Of a stretch of DNA of 64,000 bases, positions 44,068-52,817 are shown in pieces. Origin of the DNA: Acinetobacter baylyi DSM 14961 = CIP 107474 (GTDB lineage: Bacteria > Pseudomonadota > Gammaproteobacteria > Pseudomonadales > Moraxellaceae); the NCBI RefSeq assembly GCF_000368685.1, contig NZ_KB849628.1, positions 450,442-514,441 of the forward strand, given 5' to 3'. The notes under the pieces are model-generated. The model was not told where the DNA came from, searched no databases, and saw only the letters and a list, made by a program, of their open reading frames with translations. Every line of letters starts with the position of its first letter. Position 1 is the stretch's first letter. The position numbers and the translations under genes were made by a program.

Positions 44068-44331
44068 GTGAGCGTGAATCAAAGAGACCCCCAATACAAA
44101 CTACGATGGTCAGAAGAACTACGGGATAAAATTGCTCAATCAGCCAAAGAACACAACCGCTCAATGAATGCGGATATTGTCGCTCGTCTCGAGCAAAGCT
44201 TTGATGCTCAAAATCACGATGAAATAATAGGAAAAATTCCAACAGAAAATCTAATGATGGAATTAAGCTATCGCTTTAAAGGTTTCACAATTGCAGTCAT
44301 GGAAAAACAAGATGATAAAAAATCGCCGTAA
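44068..44331 (+). CDS. Mnt/Arc-family repressor, second module
   Basis: This protein of about 87 residues starts at GTG 44068 (or 44074) and reads NQRDPQYKLRWSEELRDKIA with HNRSMNADIVARLEQSF, a standard Arc/Mnt domain closely related to that of 17880-18293 (NADVVARLEESF). It lacks the long helical tail of that paralogue. It is convergent with the head morphogenesis gene, whose end is 8 bases away, so the module is inserted tightly between late genes. Confidence 0.8.
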   Translation: MSVNQRDPQYKLRWSEELRDKIAQSAKEHNRSMNADIVARLEQSFDAQNHDEIIGKIPTENLMMELSYRFKGFTIAVMEKQDDKKSP

Positions 44332-44339
44332 GGTGGTGC

Positions 44340-45152
44340 TTAATCAACCAAAATATCCTCATAATTTGGCAATGCAGTACAACGGCATCGAATGGGTTCA
44401 CCTGGATGTCCACCTGTAGGTGGATCATCCCATCGAAAGGTTTTACCTTGCTTATGCTGATGATCTTTACGTACCCGTTCATCTTTTGCAGTTTGCCAGA
44501 CATACGTTTCAACACCCATGGAGAGCTGACGCGCTTTATTGATCTGGCCATTCACCTTACCCATCTGATCAGCAGCAATCAGCCGAGCACGTGAATCTGT
44601 GCTTTGTCCTAATTGGGCAATTGCCTTGGCTAGATCTTCATTGGTCTGCCCTGTTTGAAAGGCATTCATCACCAGTGCTTCAAGCTTGTCCACATACTGA
44701 TTTGGAATAGACTTGATCAGGGCCACGTTTGCCGCAATGTTAGTATCCACAACGTCCTGAATGTCAGAAGCCCGATAAAACGGCGTAAGATCCACACCAA
44801 TGATCGATTTGGTATGCTCTGCAATCTGGGCATCTACTTCCTTTTGTGAATCTTGCACCACTTTAGTTGCCAGTGGTCGAGAAACCTGCGTGGTGTACTT
44901 CACCAGCTTCTCACGAAGTTTGACAAAGATATCTGTAATCCAGCTATCCCCGATATTCTGACCAACAGTGGGCAGTACGATTTCCTTGGTTTGATCCTGA
45001 CAGTATTTTGAAATAACCAGAAGCTGGCGCGTGTAGTACAGCTCAAGACGGCGATTCACTTTTACAGATCTTGGCTTGGTTGCGTTACGGCCCCGCTTAC
45101 GCTTATTCGCTTCCTGCAGGTGGGGTTTTAACATCTGGATTATTGTTGTCAT
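44340..45152 (-). CDS. Head morphogenesis protein (Mu gpF / SPP1 gp7-like)
   Basis: This protein of 270 residues has the C-terminal signature of this family: RARLIAADQMGKVNGQINKA, TAKDERVRKDHQHKQGKTF and GGHPGEPIRCRCTALP. It is a minor head protein bound to the portal and used in early capsid assembly. The ATG at 45152 has GGTGAG five bases upstream and lies 50 bases inside the end of the portal gene, an unusually long overlap. The N terminus is very basic (NKRKRGRNATKPR). Confidence 0.83.
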   Translation of the reverse strand: MTTIIQMLKPHLQEANKRKRGRNATKPRSVKVNRRLELYYTRQLLVISKYCQDQTKEIVLPTVGQNIGDSWITDIFVKLREKLVKYTTQVSRPLATKVVQDSQKEVDAQIAEHTKSIIGVDLTPFYRASDIQDVVDTNIAANVALIKSIPNQYVDKLEALVMNAFQTGQTNEDLAKAIAQLGQSTDSRARLIAADQMGKVNGQINKARQLSMGVETYVWQTAKDERVRKDHQHKQGKTFRWDDPPTGGHPGEPIRCRCTALPNYEDILVD

Positions 45153-46434
45153 CAATACTCACCATAAGTTCCAGTTCCTTGATGTGCTGGTCATCAATCA
45201 CCGAGTAAACGCCATCAATCACAAGCTGTTTGGCAATCTGAGGCTCAGTCAAAATACCCATATTGAGATACTTCTCATCACGCTCAGCATTAAATTTCTC
45301 AACCTCAGCCCGTATCTTTCCATTAAGTTGCCAGAGCGGATTAAAGACCACGTTCAGATCGGGAAACTGGCGACCAAATGTAACCTGACAGATCACGGCG
45401 AGAAACTTCATTAAAATAGGTTTAAGGTGCCATTCCTGCTTTGTGGCAATACTGTCGTAATAGTTACGTGTATCGTGCTCACCGGTGGCATTCATACCGG
45501 CTGGCGACTGACCAAACAGAATCGTGTAAGGAATTTCAGCAGCACCCGCCGTTTGAATTGAAAACTCACTCATCAAGTCAGGTAGTCCGGCAAAGTTATA
45601 CGTCTTCGAGTCGTATTCTTCATCTTTGTCGAGTACCAGCATGCCGTTCAGGCTTTTGAGTAAACCCACGCTTAGAAAACGCTCAGCAACTGCCTTCATA
45701 TCTTCTTTGATTTTATCGACCAGATTTGGCGTCCTGATCACATCAATCTTGGATTCATGGACCAGACTGGCAGAACCTTTTTTCACCGCTGCATGATCAA
45801 GCAGATCCTCATAAATTTCCTGTAAAATGCTTTGCGGTTCTTCATTCACCACATCGGCATAGCGGAATGCAATCAGGCGCGTGTAGTGAATCTTCTTCGC
45901 TGCTTTCCCGTCATTTAACCGCAGATCATAAAACTCAGGCTGCTTAAGCAATCCATTCGACTCAGATAAAGGTAGATAAGTATTTTTATCTGCTCTCAGA
46001 TATTTCTTTTTGAGCACAGTGAAGAATTCAAGCCGTCCAGTTCCGAGCTTAGTGATATCCAAGGGTTGATTCAGATTATTACCATCAGTGGTACCCAGCA
46101 AAACGTAAGCTTCACCGTATAACCGGGATAGAATCAAACCAGACAGCAAGATGTCATTAAGACGGAATTTCTTGCACGCCTCCTGAAGCTTCTTTAAATC
46201 ACCATCCTGAATGCCTTCATAAAACCAGCCGGCACGCAGCATGTCGCTTGCTGGGCGGTTCACAATACGTTTTGCCAGCCAGTGCTGATACACGGCTTCA
46301 AGCTGATCATCGGGTATATCACGGCGAACAAAGTGCCCATGGGCCGCTTTATCTCTCGATGTGCCAATATTTGACACAAAATTGGTATATGCCCCTGCGT
46401 CGCCGATTGCATCGGGCTTTTGAGTCTCAGCCAT
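45103..46434 (-). CDS. Phage portal protein, DUF1073-type
   Basis: This 443-residue protein matches the DUF1073/HI1409-like portal family: YQHWLAKRIVNRPASDMLRA near the N terminus, RLYGEAYVLLGTTDG, and IPYTILFGQSPAGMNATGEH in the C-terminal half. It forms the ring through which DNA enters the capsid. Gene order terminase-portal-head protein is standard. AGGA precedes the ATG by 8 bases. Confidence 0.88.
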   Translation of the reverse strand: MAETQKPDAIGDAGAYTNFVSNIGTSRDKAAHGHFVRRDIPDDQLEAVYQHWLAKRIVNRPASDMLRAGWFYEGIQDGDLKKLQEACKKFRLNDILLSGLILSRLYGEAYVLLGTTDGNNLNQPLDITKLGTGRLEFFTVLKKKYLRADKNTYLPLSESNGLLKQPEFYDLRLNDGKAAKKIHYTRLIAFRYADVVNEEPQSILQEIYEDLLDHAAVKKGSASLVHESKIDVIRTPNLVDKIKEDMKAVAERFLSVGLLKSLNGMLVLDKDEEYDSKTYNFAGLPDLMSEFSIQTAGAAEIPYTILFGQSPAGMNATGEHDTRNYYDSIATKQEWHLKPILMKFLAVICQVTFGRQFPDLNVVFNPLWQLNGKIRAEVEKFNAERDEKYLNMGILTEPQIAKQLVIDGVYSVIDDQHIKELELMVSIDDNNNPDVKTPPAGSE

Positions 46435-46442
46435 AATTTTTC

Positions 46443-47969
46443 CTAATCAAATACAGTCGGCTTTTTGGCCACAGTGTCATTGATTGCGTCAATTGTTGGG
46501 TCCCACTGGTCGTCATGATCATGTGTCATATCTGCGGTGATTCCTTCAATTTCTTCAATGTAGTTCAGTAGCCACGGCGCTTCTGCTGGTAGCATGACCA
46601 TTTGGTCTTCGACATAAAACACCACATCCATGGTCCGCGTAAGCTTGTCAGTGCTTCGCTGGATTGCACGAATCGGTAAGGTGGTTTGTCTGGAAATGGT
46701 CTGGATCAGCGTGGTACCTGAGGACTTATCCTCAATGGCCATATAACGCAGCTTGCCGATTTCGGTATTGCTTTCCTTGTGCCTGTTAATAAATAACTTG
46801 GCTTGCTTGATCAGTTCCGGTGCTTCCCACTTACCACGCTTCACTTCGATGATGTAAAGCTTGCCGTCATACCCCAAACCACCACACAGGAATACAGAGT
46901 AATCGTTATGTTCTTTAGTCTTTTGCGCGGTATCGACCCAGATTGCACGCCATTTGAGTACCGGTAGTTTAATGTATCGTCCGAACCACTCAGCCTTGAC
47001 CAGATCACCGCCCAGCTTTTTCGGTGCCTGTTGGTACTGACTGCTAAATGTATAACGTGAGACCGTAGCGCCGTCTTTGTCCTGACCACCCTTCTCTAAC
47101 TGTAGTAAGGATTGAAGTGATTCCTTCAATGGCCAGTAACTTTGACGTCCTTTCTCGTCTCGCTCTACATCTCGCGGTACCTTACGACGTATATGCTCAG
47201 GCAGTGTATTGATATAAGCATCATCAATCAGTGCTGGTATCGAGATCTGATGCCAGTTCCCTGGTACATTACCGGTCATCACAAAGTTGGTCGGATCTTC
47301 AACGTGTAAACGCTGCATGATCAGGATGATCGGTGTAGATGACTTGGCTTTACGGGAGTTGACCGTATTTAGTATCTTTCGGTTTGCCTTGTTACGTGCC
47401 GTTTTACTAAATGCATCCTCAGGCTTGAGCGGATCGTCCAGGATAATCGCACCGGTAAATCCGGTATCAGCCAGTGTGCCAGCACGGCGGCCCGTAACCT
47501 GACCACCCATCGAGGCACTGTATACATGCCCCGCTTCATATCCATCTACAGTGGTTTTCCAGCTTGCCTTTGCATCAGTACTGGTCGATATCTTCACAGG
47601 CCATAAGCCCTGAAAATCCTCTGACTTTACGATGTTCCGCGCCGTGGATGACACATCCTCAACGAGCGATTGAGAAAATGACAAATACAGAAATCTTGAG
47701 CGCTGGTTCCGCGCAATGCCACGTGCAATCAGATTAGTCAGTAACTCGGTTTTACCGCTACCAGGTGGAACGTTAATAACCAGATTATCAATCCGGCCTG
47801 CAATCACCTCATCAATCGCCCAGGCGATGTATTCATGATGCCAATTGACTGAAAACTTAAAACCCATGCGGGGCATAAAAAAACGCCGTGTAAAGAACAA
47901 ATGTTCTTGCTCACATTTCTCACGTTCCAACTGTATTTCAAGCAGGCTAGTACTTACCTTCGAGTTCAT
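46443..47969 (-). CDS. Terminase large subunit
   Basis: This 508-residue packaging motor has the ATPase P-loop NVPPGSGKTELL near residue 65, Walker B FTGAIILDDP near 170, and a C-terminal nuclease domain starting RAIWVDTAQKTKEHNDYSVF near 340 with further acidic residues (YMAIEDKSSG). It cuts and pumps phage DNA into the prohead. It overlaps the small-subunit gene by 23 bases. Confidence 0.92.
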   Translation of the reverse strand: MNSKVSTSLLEIQLEREKCEQEHLFFTRRFFMPRMGFKFSVNWHHEYIAWAIDEVIAGRIDNLVINVPPGSGKTELLTNLIARGIARNQRSRFLYLSFSQSLVEDVSSTARNIVKSEDFQGLWPVKISTSTDAKASWKTTVDGYEAGHVYSASMGGQVTGRRAGTLADTGFTGAIILDDPLKPEDAFSKTARNKANRKILNTVNSRKAKSSTPIILIMQRLHVEDPTNFVMTGNVPGNWHQISIPALIDDAYINTLPEHIRRKVPRDVERDEKGRQSYWPLKESLQSLLQLEKGGQDKDGATVSRYTFSSQYQQAPKKLGGDLVKAEWFGRYIKLPVLKWRAIWVDTAQKTKEHNDYSVFLCGGLGYDGKLYIIEVKRGKWEAPELIKQAKLFINRHKESNTEIGKLRYMAIEDKSSGTTLIQTISRQTTLPIRAIQRSTDKLTRTMDVVFYVEDQMVMLPAEAPWLLNYIEEIEGITADMTHDHDDQWDPTIDAINDTVAKKPTVFD

Positions 47970-48423
47970 TTAACACCTGCCTTATCTGCTCAGGCGTTGC
48001 AACAACATGGGTGACTGGTTCGGGATTGAGTGGATCTCCCCCTGCGCCAGTAAGTTGAGTTTTGTTTGTATACTTCCCGCCTACATCCTCTGCCGCTTGC
48101 CGCAAAATATTTAAAGCGGCTACCCTGTTTTTACTGTGCTTCTGGTATTGATTTTCTAAGCGCTGTAACCGCACAGCTAAATTTGCGATTGGGATTGTTT
48201 CTGGTTTTGCCAGAAAATCTTTACGTGTGGCTTCAAATTCCGCTTTAAATTCAGCGCTCAAATCCTTACCAGCTCGTTTTGTTGGATCATAAGTCTCAAC
48301 TTGTTGTCTTGTTACATCAGTATTAAATTCTTCCTTGACGAGCACCACTGTTTCTTGAGGTGTGTTAAAGACAGCAAGTGACCGAACAATAAAGAGTTTT
48401 TGCTTTTTATTTAGTGTTGCCAT
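47947..48423 (-). CDS. Terminase small subunit, DUF2280 type
   Basis: This 158-residue protein has NKKQKLFIVRSLAVFNTPQE then VVLVKEEFNTDVTRQQVETY, a helix-turn-helix DUF2280 domain common in Acinetobacter phages, then a coil (RLQRLENQYQKHSKNR). It recognises the packaging start site. It lies directly upstream of, and overlaps, the large subunit. Confidence 0.88.
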   Translation of the reverse strand: MATLNKKQKLFIVRSLAVFNTPQETVVLVKEEFNTDVTRQQVETYDPTKRAGKDLSAEFKAEFEATRKDFLAKPETIPIANLAVRLQRLENQYQKHSKNRVAALNILRQAAEDVGGKYTNKTQLTGAGGDPLNPEPVTHVVATPEQIRQVLNELEGKY

Positions 48424-48482
48424 TTCTCTCTATCCGTCAAGGTACGTCAAGGTAAATGAGCAAAAAAAAGAGCCCGAAGACT

Positions 48483-49124
48483 CTACTTAATCAAACACGT
48501 CCCACAACTTGCAGCTATATTCTTTTCTGATACAAACGGCGCCTGCTTTGCGACTTCAACAAGACGCTTAATGTCATCACTCGCGCCCCAGCGCTTCACA
48601 ACGCCAACGAACTCTTCTACGTCGTGGCCCGCCAAGTAATGCTTAGGCAGACCAGTGTGGTCGCTATAGACAATTTCACCGTCTCCATCACGCTCAACAC
48701 CAATATGATAAAGCTCATGTTCAATCAGAGCACAAAACTCTCGATCAGTCGCTTGCTCGCAAAAGCTGGCATCAATCGTAATGAGATAAACAGGTACAAA
48801 GCCAAACCAATCCCGCATCTGTTGTTCTTGCCGTGCCTTTTTCCACCCACCTTGGTTGAACATGACTTTCTCACATTGCCCCAACACCATGCGCTTAGCC
48901 CGTGTAAATGCAGATGATGCCCAAGCAAAGGCTAGAAATGTTTCGTCATCGTGAAGTAGCTCAGCGATATGGTCATGATCCGGGTTATGTAGCTCACCGC
49001 CCAGCGTTAAGAAATTTGTTATTACCCATTCTTTTAGATCTGGTGCAGCGATCAAACGAATCGCTTCTTCTTCCTCAGCTTGATCAATAAAGTCAGTCTG
49101 GGGAAATGGTCTGATCTGGTCCAT
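48483..49124 (-). CDS. Putative phage metallopeptidase
   Basis: This 213-residue protein has REFCALIEHELYHIGVERDG, a zinc-binding HExxH-like motif (HELYH), and DHTGLPKHYLAGHDVEEF, in which further His/Asp ligands lie. This matches a family of phage-encoded putative metallopeptidases found just before terminase genes. Its role in infection is unknown to me. The start overlaps the nuclease gene by 32 bases. Confidence 0.78.
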   Translation of the reverse strand: MDQIRPFPQTDFIDQAEEEEAIRLIAAPDLKEWVITNFLTLGGELHNPDHDHIAELLHDDETFLAFAWASSAFTRAKRMVLGQCEKVMFNQGGWKKARQEQQMRDWFGFVPVYLITIDASFCEQATDREFCALIEHELYHIGVERDGDGEIVYSDHTGLPKHYLAGHDVEEFVGVVKRWGASDDIKRLVEVAKQAPFVSEKNIAASCGTCLIK

Positions 49125-49560
49125 TGGGCGTCTGCCTTTTTAATCTTTTGAGCCATGAAAAGCCGAAGTTTGATTCGATCTGTAATGGGCCATCTTCATG
49201 AATTTTATATATTGGAGCTGATTCTATTCTCACTACGGTGTAACCCATATCGGCAGCAACATCATAACGATCAATGCTCCAAGCTTTGTTTTTAAGCTTA
49301 CCCTTACGTCCACCAGACCATGGTCCGCCGGATATCTCCACTAAAATCTTGTGTTCAATTAGATGGAAATCAAAACGCCAATGCTTTGTAGATATGAATT
49401 GAAATTTCTTCTCGTATTTGATGCCGAGTATTTGTAAGGATTTTTCAAAGTCTTCTTCGGCTTCCTTGTAGCTAATTTTAGCCTTAGGCAGCGGTCTGGT
49501 TCTTGGCTTAGTTTTTAACGGCGCTTTTTTAGTTTTGGATTTATATGTGTCTATTTCCAT
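49093..49560 (-). CDS. Putative PD-(D/E)XK phage endonuclease
   Basis: This 155-residue basic protein has WRFDFHLIEHKILVEISGGP and then a region RYDVAADMGYTVVRIES, the D-xn-E-x-S pattern and following helix-strand of small Vsr/DUF559/VRR-type nucleases. Phages often carry such an enzyme next to terminase, where it may help packaging or recombination. The N terminus is Lys/Pro-rich and may bind DNA. Confidence 0.68.
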   Translation of the reverse strand: MEIDTYKSKTKKAPLKTKPRTRPLPKAKISYKEAEEDFEKSLQILGIKYEKKFQFISTKHWRFDFHLIEHKILVEISGGPWSGGRKGKLKNKAWSIDRYDVAADMGYTVVRIESAPIYKIHEDGPLQIESNFGFSWLKRLKRQTPNGPDQTISPD

Positions 49561-49574
49561 TATTAACCTAAATT

Positions 49575-49599
49575 TAAAAAACCGTCATTTAGACGGCTT
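49575..49599 (-). terminator. Terminator after the small membrane protein gene
   Basis: CCGTC-ATTTA-GACGG with A- and T-runs on either side; duplicate of the one at 11034-11056. Confidence 0.6.
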
Positions 49600-49628
49600 T
49601 TCATAACAATGAAACAATTAAGCTTTAA

Positions 49629-49811
49629 TCATGGTTTTTTCCAAAAACATACTCTAAGGTTAAATTCAAACTTCAATAAAAATGCAATAACAATCAAGAT
49701 AATTCCTACAATAATAAAAACTATATCAAATCGGTAAAACAACAAAGAAAATGAAGATAATGCAAACAATATCAACAAGTAAAAGACAAATATGCCTAAA
49801 GTCTCATCCAT
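49629..49811 (-). CDS. Small two-span membrane protein, copy 2
   Basis: This 60-residue protein starts MDETLGIFVFYLLILFAL and ends FWKKP, with two membrane spans. It is about 80% identical to the product of 11085-11267. GGGGG stands five bases before the ATG at 49811. It is a separate unit between terminators just upstream of the late genes, with a long AT-rich leader conserved in both copies. Function unknown. Confidence 0.6.
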   Translation of the reverse strand: MDETLGIFVFYLLILFALSSFSLLFYRFDIVFIIVGIILIVIAFLLKFEFNLRVCFWKKP

Positions 49812-50021
49812 GTTTTCCCCCAAAAACACTATTAGAAACAGGGTGATAAACTACGCTCGGATTCATGTTAAAACAAGATATTTAGATTATTGTTTTTTGC
49901 GAATGATTTACATATGTTAAACTGAAATTCCTGTATCTATTATTAAGAAATTTTTAATATTTTTATTTTCCTTTAACATAAAGATTTTAGAAATATTTGC
50001 TACGAAGTCTTCAAGAAAAAA

Positions 50022-50051
50022 CCCCGCTAAATATCGATATTCAGCGGGGTT
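50022..50051. terminator. Strong terminator between early and late blocks
   Basis: ACCCCGCT and AGCGGGGT close a long stem with AT-rich inner pairs; A-run before, T-run after. It works on either strand. A second hairpin (AGCCCATCA-AAT-GATGAGCT) lies at 50126-50143. Confidence 0.75.
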
Positions 50052-50143
50052 TCCTCTGCCGTAATCTGTTCGGCTAGTAACTCAAATGTCCTATTGCGAG
50101 CGGGATTAAAACAAAAAAAGCCCATCAAATGATGAGCTTTTTT

Positions 50144-50437
50144 TCAATCTAGCAACTTGCTTAACTGACTTTTCAAATATGCCAAATAGAGATTTCGATC
50201 TTCATAATTTGGTATTCCAAAAACCCAGAAAGCATAACTCTTAGATCTAAACTTAAATTTAACATTAACAGTTTTGACTTCGATAATTGCCTTTTCTTTG
50301 CGCATCTCCACAAATAGCTTTAAAACTAAGGCAAAAAATTTAAGCTTATTATCTATTTCATATTCCGACGGTTTATATTGCTCCAGTGCTACGGCAAATA
50401 TTAGCTCACACCACTCATAACCATCTTCATCATCCAT
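50144..50437 (-). CDS. Small unknown phage protein
   Basis: This 97-residue protein starts MDDEDGYEWCELIFAVALEQ and has KSYAFWVFGIPNYEDRN. It is not recognised. It lies alone between terminator-like hairpins (50126-50143 and 50551-50571), and the ribosome site is weak, so expression may be low. Confidence 0.5.
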   Translation of the reverse strand: MDDEDGYEWCELIFAVALEQYKPSEYEIDNKLKFFALVLKLFVEMRKEKAIIEVKTVNVKFKFRSKSYAFWVFGIPNYEDRNLYLAYLKSQLSKLLD

Positions 50438-50646
50438 TCAGTCTCATTTGATTATTTAAAATAGATAACGGAATTGACTTATAGCACAGTACATACTCTT
50501 TAAGTGCTTTTTAGGTCAATATAAAAAATAATCCACTAAATAACAATAAAGCCCGCAATTAGCGAGCTTTAATCATTGGTCATTTACTTACACTTCGACC
50601 ACTGTAAGGTAAAAATAACACTTGCCTTGATCAAGGTCAAGAGCTA

Positions 50647-50976
50647 TCAGCGTAAAGCCATCTCTGTACTTTTATGCTTTACGGAACGAACACTCAAAGG
50701 TTGCTGATGAACACGTTCTCTGGCCTTCCAAAGATCATAACTGGTTTGCATACCTAACCAGAGATCAGCACGTCCACCGTTTTCAACGCCTAACCATTCT
50801 TCAATACGTAATGCCATCTCAGGAGAAATTGCGGAAGTCCCATTAAGCACTCGTGACAACGTAACTCTAGATACACCCAATTGATTCGCTGCTTCTGTAA
50901 CAGTCAAATTAAACGCAGGTAATACATCTTCACGTAAAGTTTCACCAGGATGTGGCGGATTAAACATTTGACCCAT
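50647..50976 (-). CDS. higA: HigA-like antitoxin
   Basis: This 109-residue protein starts MGQMFNPPHPGETLREDVLP and has a helix-turn-helix, LTVTEAANQLGVSRVTLSRV with NGTSAISPEMALRIE, the standard HigA/VapI antitoxin fold (XRE type). It neutralises HigB and represses the operon. It follows the toxin gene after 12 bases, the toxin-first order typical of HigBA. AGAGGT lies before the ATG. Confidence 0.88.
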   Translation of the reverse strand: MGQMFNPPHPGETLREDVLPAFNLTVTEAANQLGVSRVTLSRVLNGTSAISPEMALRIEEWLGVENGGRADLWLGMQTSYDLWKARERVHQQPLSVRSVKHKSTEMALR

Positions 50977-50988
50977 GATATACCTCTC

Positions 50989-51285
50989 TTAATGATAGTC
51001 CTGATAGTCAACTAATACAGCATCACCATGATCAAAATAGAACGTTAAACGCCAGTTTCCATTCACTGAAATAGAATAATGACCGTCAACATCCTGCTTT
51101 TTAGGGTTTTTCCCCTGTAATAGATGTAAACCCCAACCTGGCAAATTCATATCATCTGGACAAGATGCAACATTAAGCTGATGTAATTGTCTGGCTAATC
51201 GGTTTTTATGAGCAGGTTGTATTCCTGCTGTAGAACCAGATTCAAAGAATTTTTTTAATCCTTTATGCCGAAACGATTTAATCAT
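50989..51285 (-). CDS. higB: HigB-like mRNA-cleaving toxin
   Basis: This 98-residue protein starts MIKSFRHKGLKKFFESGSTA and ends with the RelE/HigB core SISVNGNWRLTFYFDHGDAV. HigB toxins bind the ribosome and cut mRNA. The Arg and C-terminal Tyr/His residues of the active site are present (NWRLTF; DYQDYH). It is the first gene of a two-gene toxin-antitoxin unit within the early block, which may stabilise the prophage or act against other phages. Confidence 0.88.
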   Translation of the reverse strand: MIKSFRHKGLKKFFESGSTAGIQPAHKNRLARQLHQLNVASCPDDMNLPGWGLHLLQGKNPKKQDVDGHYSISVNGNWRLTFYFDHGDAVLVDYQDYH

Positions 51286-51360
51286 GACTACTTCCTGTCT
51301 TTAATTAATTGTATCGTGTAACGTTACAATTTACAAGTAAGTATGTTTAGGAAAATACCG

Positions 51361-52263
51361 CTACCCAAACCGTGCTGCAAATACTTTCACTTTTCTTAAC
51401 TCATCAGGCTTCTTAAACAATATACCCAACTTCATTAAATTTTCTTGGGTTAATAAGCGATTGCCACGTATACAGAAATTTTTCAACTCTTTAAGATTGT
51501 GCTCATACTCTTTGAGGTCTTTTATTAGTTTCTTAAATAAATCATTTGGCATACCAGCAGGATTTCTTATCTCCCGATGTATACGTTCAAAATAAACCTT
51601 TAACTTTTCTGCCTCATGCCATTGAGCAACTAGATCATATTCATCAATAACAGCGAGTGTAACGGTCTTTGTATCCCGTACATATTGCTTTTTACCCCAG
51701 CCTTGACTAAATTCTTCATCGATTTCCTTTTCTTGCTCAGTTTTAAACTGTTCTTCTGTAATCAGCCCTTTCGATGTAATTTTAGCTTTGATCATTTGAT
51801 TCATCCAATAATCAAAAGCATCATTTTGCAGTGCTTTGATTCCCATTTTAATATCAATAAACGTGAACCTACCTGTCTGCTCCAAGACTTCTTCAAATTG
51901 CTGTTGAAGCTCAGGTAACTTATCAAAAATTTCTTTTAAAGCCTGATACTGCTCTGCATGGATTCTTTGAGTATTAAACTCTCGTTCTTTATTGGTAAAA
52001 TCCACACCAAAATTATTTCTTCCACAAACATGTCCAATAACAATTTCAAATCCATTTGTCAGTTTTACAATATAGCCTTTAAGATGCTTTGTTCCGCACT
52101 GGGCAATTCCGCATTTAATGCGTTCCTTAAACTGATAGTGTCCAACGAGATCTTTGATCCTAACGCCATTCTCATTTTGAGAAATATGAACAGAATCAAT
52201 AAAGTTCGGTCTAGATGTTATTTCTTCAAAATTATGGATTAATTTAAATTGTTGAGCCGACAT
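51361..52263 (-). CDS. Unknown phage protein with a Cys/His cluster
   Basis: This 300-residue protein has near residue 50-85 CGIAQCGTKHLKGYIVKL and then IGHVCGRNNFG, a C-x4-C...H-x-C set that could bind zinc. The rest is helical and charged (LPELQQQFEEVLEQTGRFT). It lies between DnaB-side genes and the toxin-antitoxin pair, where recombination or DNA-handling genes are common. AGAGGG precedes the ATG. No family is recognised. Confidence 0.6.
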   Translation of the reverse strand: MSAQQFKLIHNFEEITSRPNFIDSVHISQNENGVRIKDLVGHYQFKERIKCGIAQCGTKHLKGYIVKLTNGFEIVIGHVCGRNNFGVDFTNKEREFNTQRIHAEQYQALKEIFDKLPELQQQFEEVLEQTGRFTFIDIKMGIKALQNDAFDYWMNQMIKAKITSKGLITEEQFKTEQEKEIDEEFSQGWGKKQYVRDTKTVTLAVIDEYDLVAQWHEAEKLKVYFERIHREIRNPAGMPNDLFKKLIKDLKEYEHNLKELKNFCIRGNRLLTQENLMKLGILFKKPDELRKVKVFAARFG

Positions 52264-52278
52264 TTTATTACCCTCTTA

Positions 52279-52770
52279 TCAAACCGTACCTTTCACATAA
52301 CGAATGAATGAATACCGTACATGGAGTGCGGCCAACCCACAGCGAACATCATATTTCGCATCCATCACCGTACGGTTTTCCGTTTTAAGCTCTGCCCATG
52401 ATCTATCATGGAAATAACGGCTAATGATCACCTGCATCCACTCAAGTGTCGTTTCACTGTCTGTACCATTAATAATATCCAGTACTAAACGTTGTACGGC
52501 ACGAGCTTCATTATCGTTAATCTGACACGACACTTTGTGACGTATAGCTTGTTGTACTCCTTGAGCATCACAAAGGTAATAAGCAATAAGTTTAGCTCGA
52601 TCTTTCTTCTTTACACGTACCTTGGCTTTCTTCATTGCAATAGCAATCGGGCTATCGGAATACTGTCCACCACGACAAGAACGTTGCCACGCTCCACATT
52701 GGCGTAACCAATCTGGCAAATCATACTTGCTCCAATCCACCGTCTGCATAATGTGCACTGCTGTATTCAT
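52279..52770 (-). CDS. Unknown phage protein, possible late regulator
   Basis: This 163-residue basic protein contains LPDWLRQCGAWQRSCRGG near the N terminus and DVRCGLAALHVRYSFIR near the C terminus. Its site at the end of the replication genes is where lambdoid phages keep late regulators of the Q type, and some short antitermination proteins share such Arg/Cys/Trp-rich ends, but the match is too weak to name it. AGGT lies before the ATG. Confidence 0.5.
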   Translation of the reverse strand: MNTAVHIMQTVDWSKYDLPDWLRQCGAWQRSCRGGQYSDSPIAIAMKKAKVRVKKKDRAKLIAYYLCDAQGVQQAIRHKVSCQINDNEARAVQRLVLDIINGTDSETTLEWMQVIISRYFHDRSWAELKTENRTVMDAKYDVRCGLAALHVRYSFIRYVKGTV

Positions 52771-52817
52771 CTCATCACCTAATTTGTTTCAAGTTAAATT
52801 TTATAAGCGTTATTGTT

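Noticed and set aside
52279-52770. Q-type antiterminator
   Set aside because: Position fits, but no convincing zinc-finger or Q-family pattern could be seen, so the product was left as unknown.
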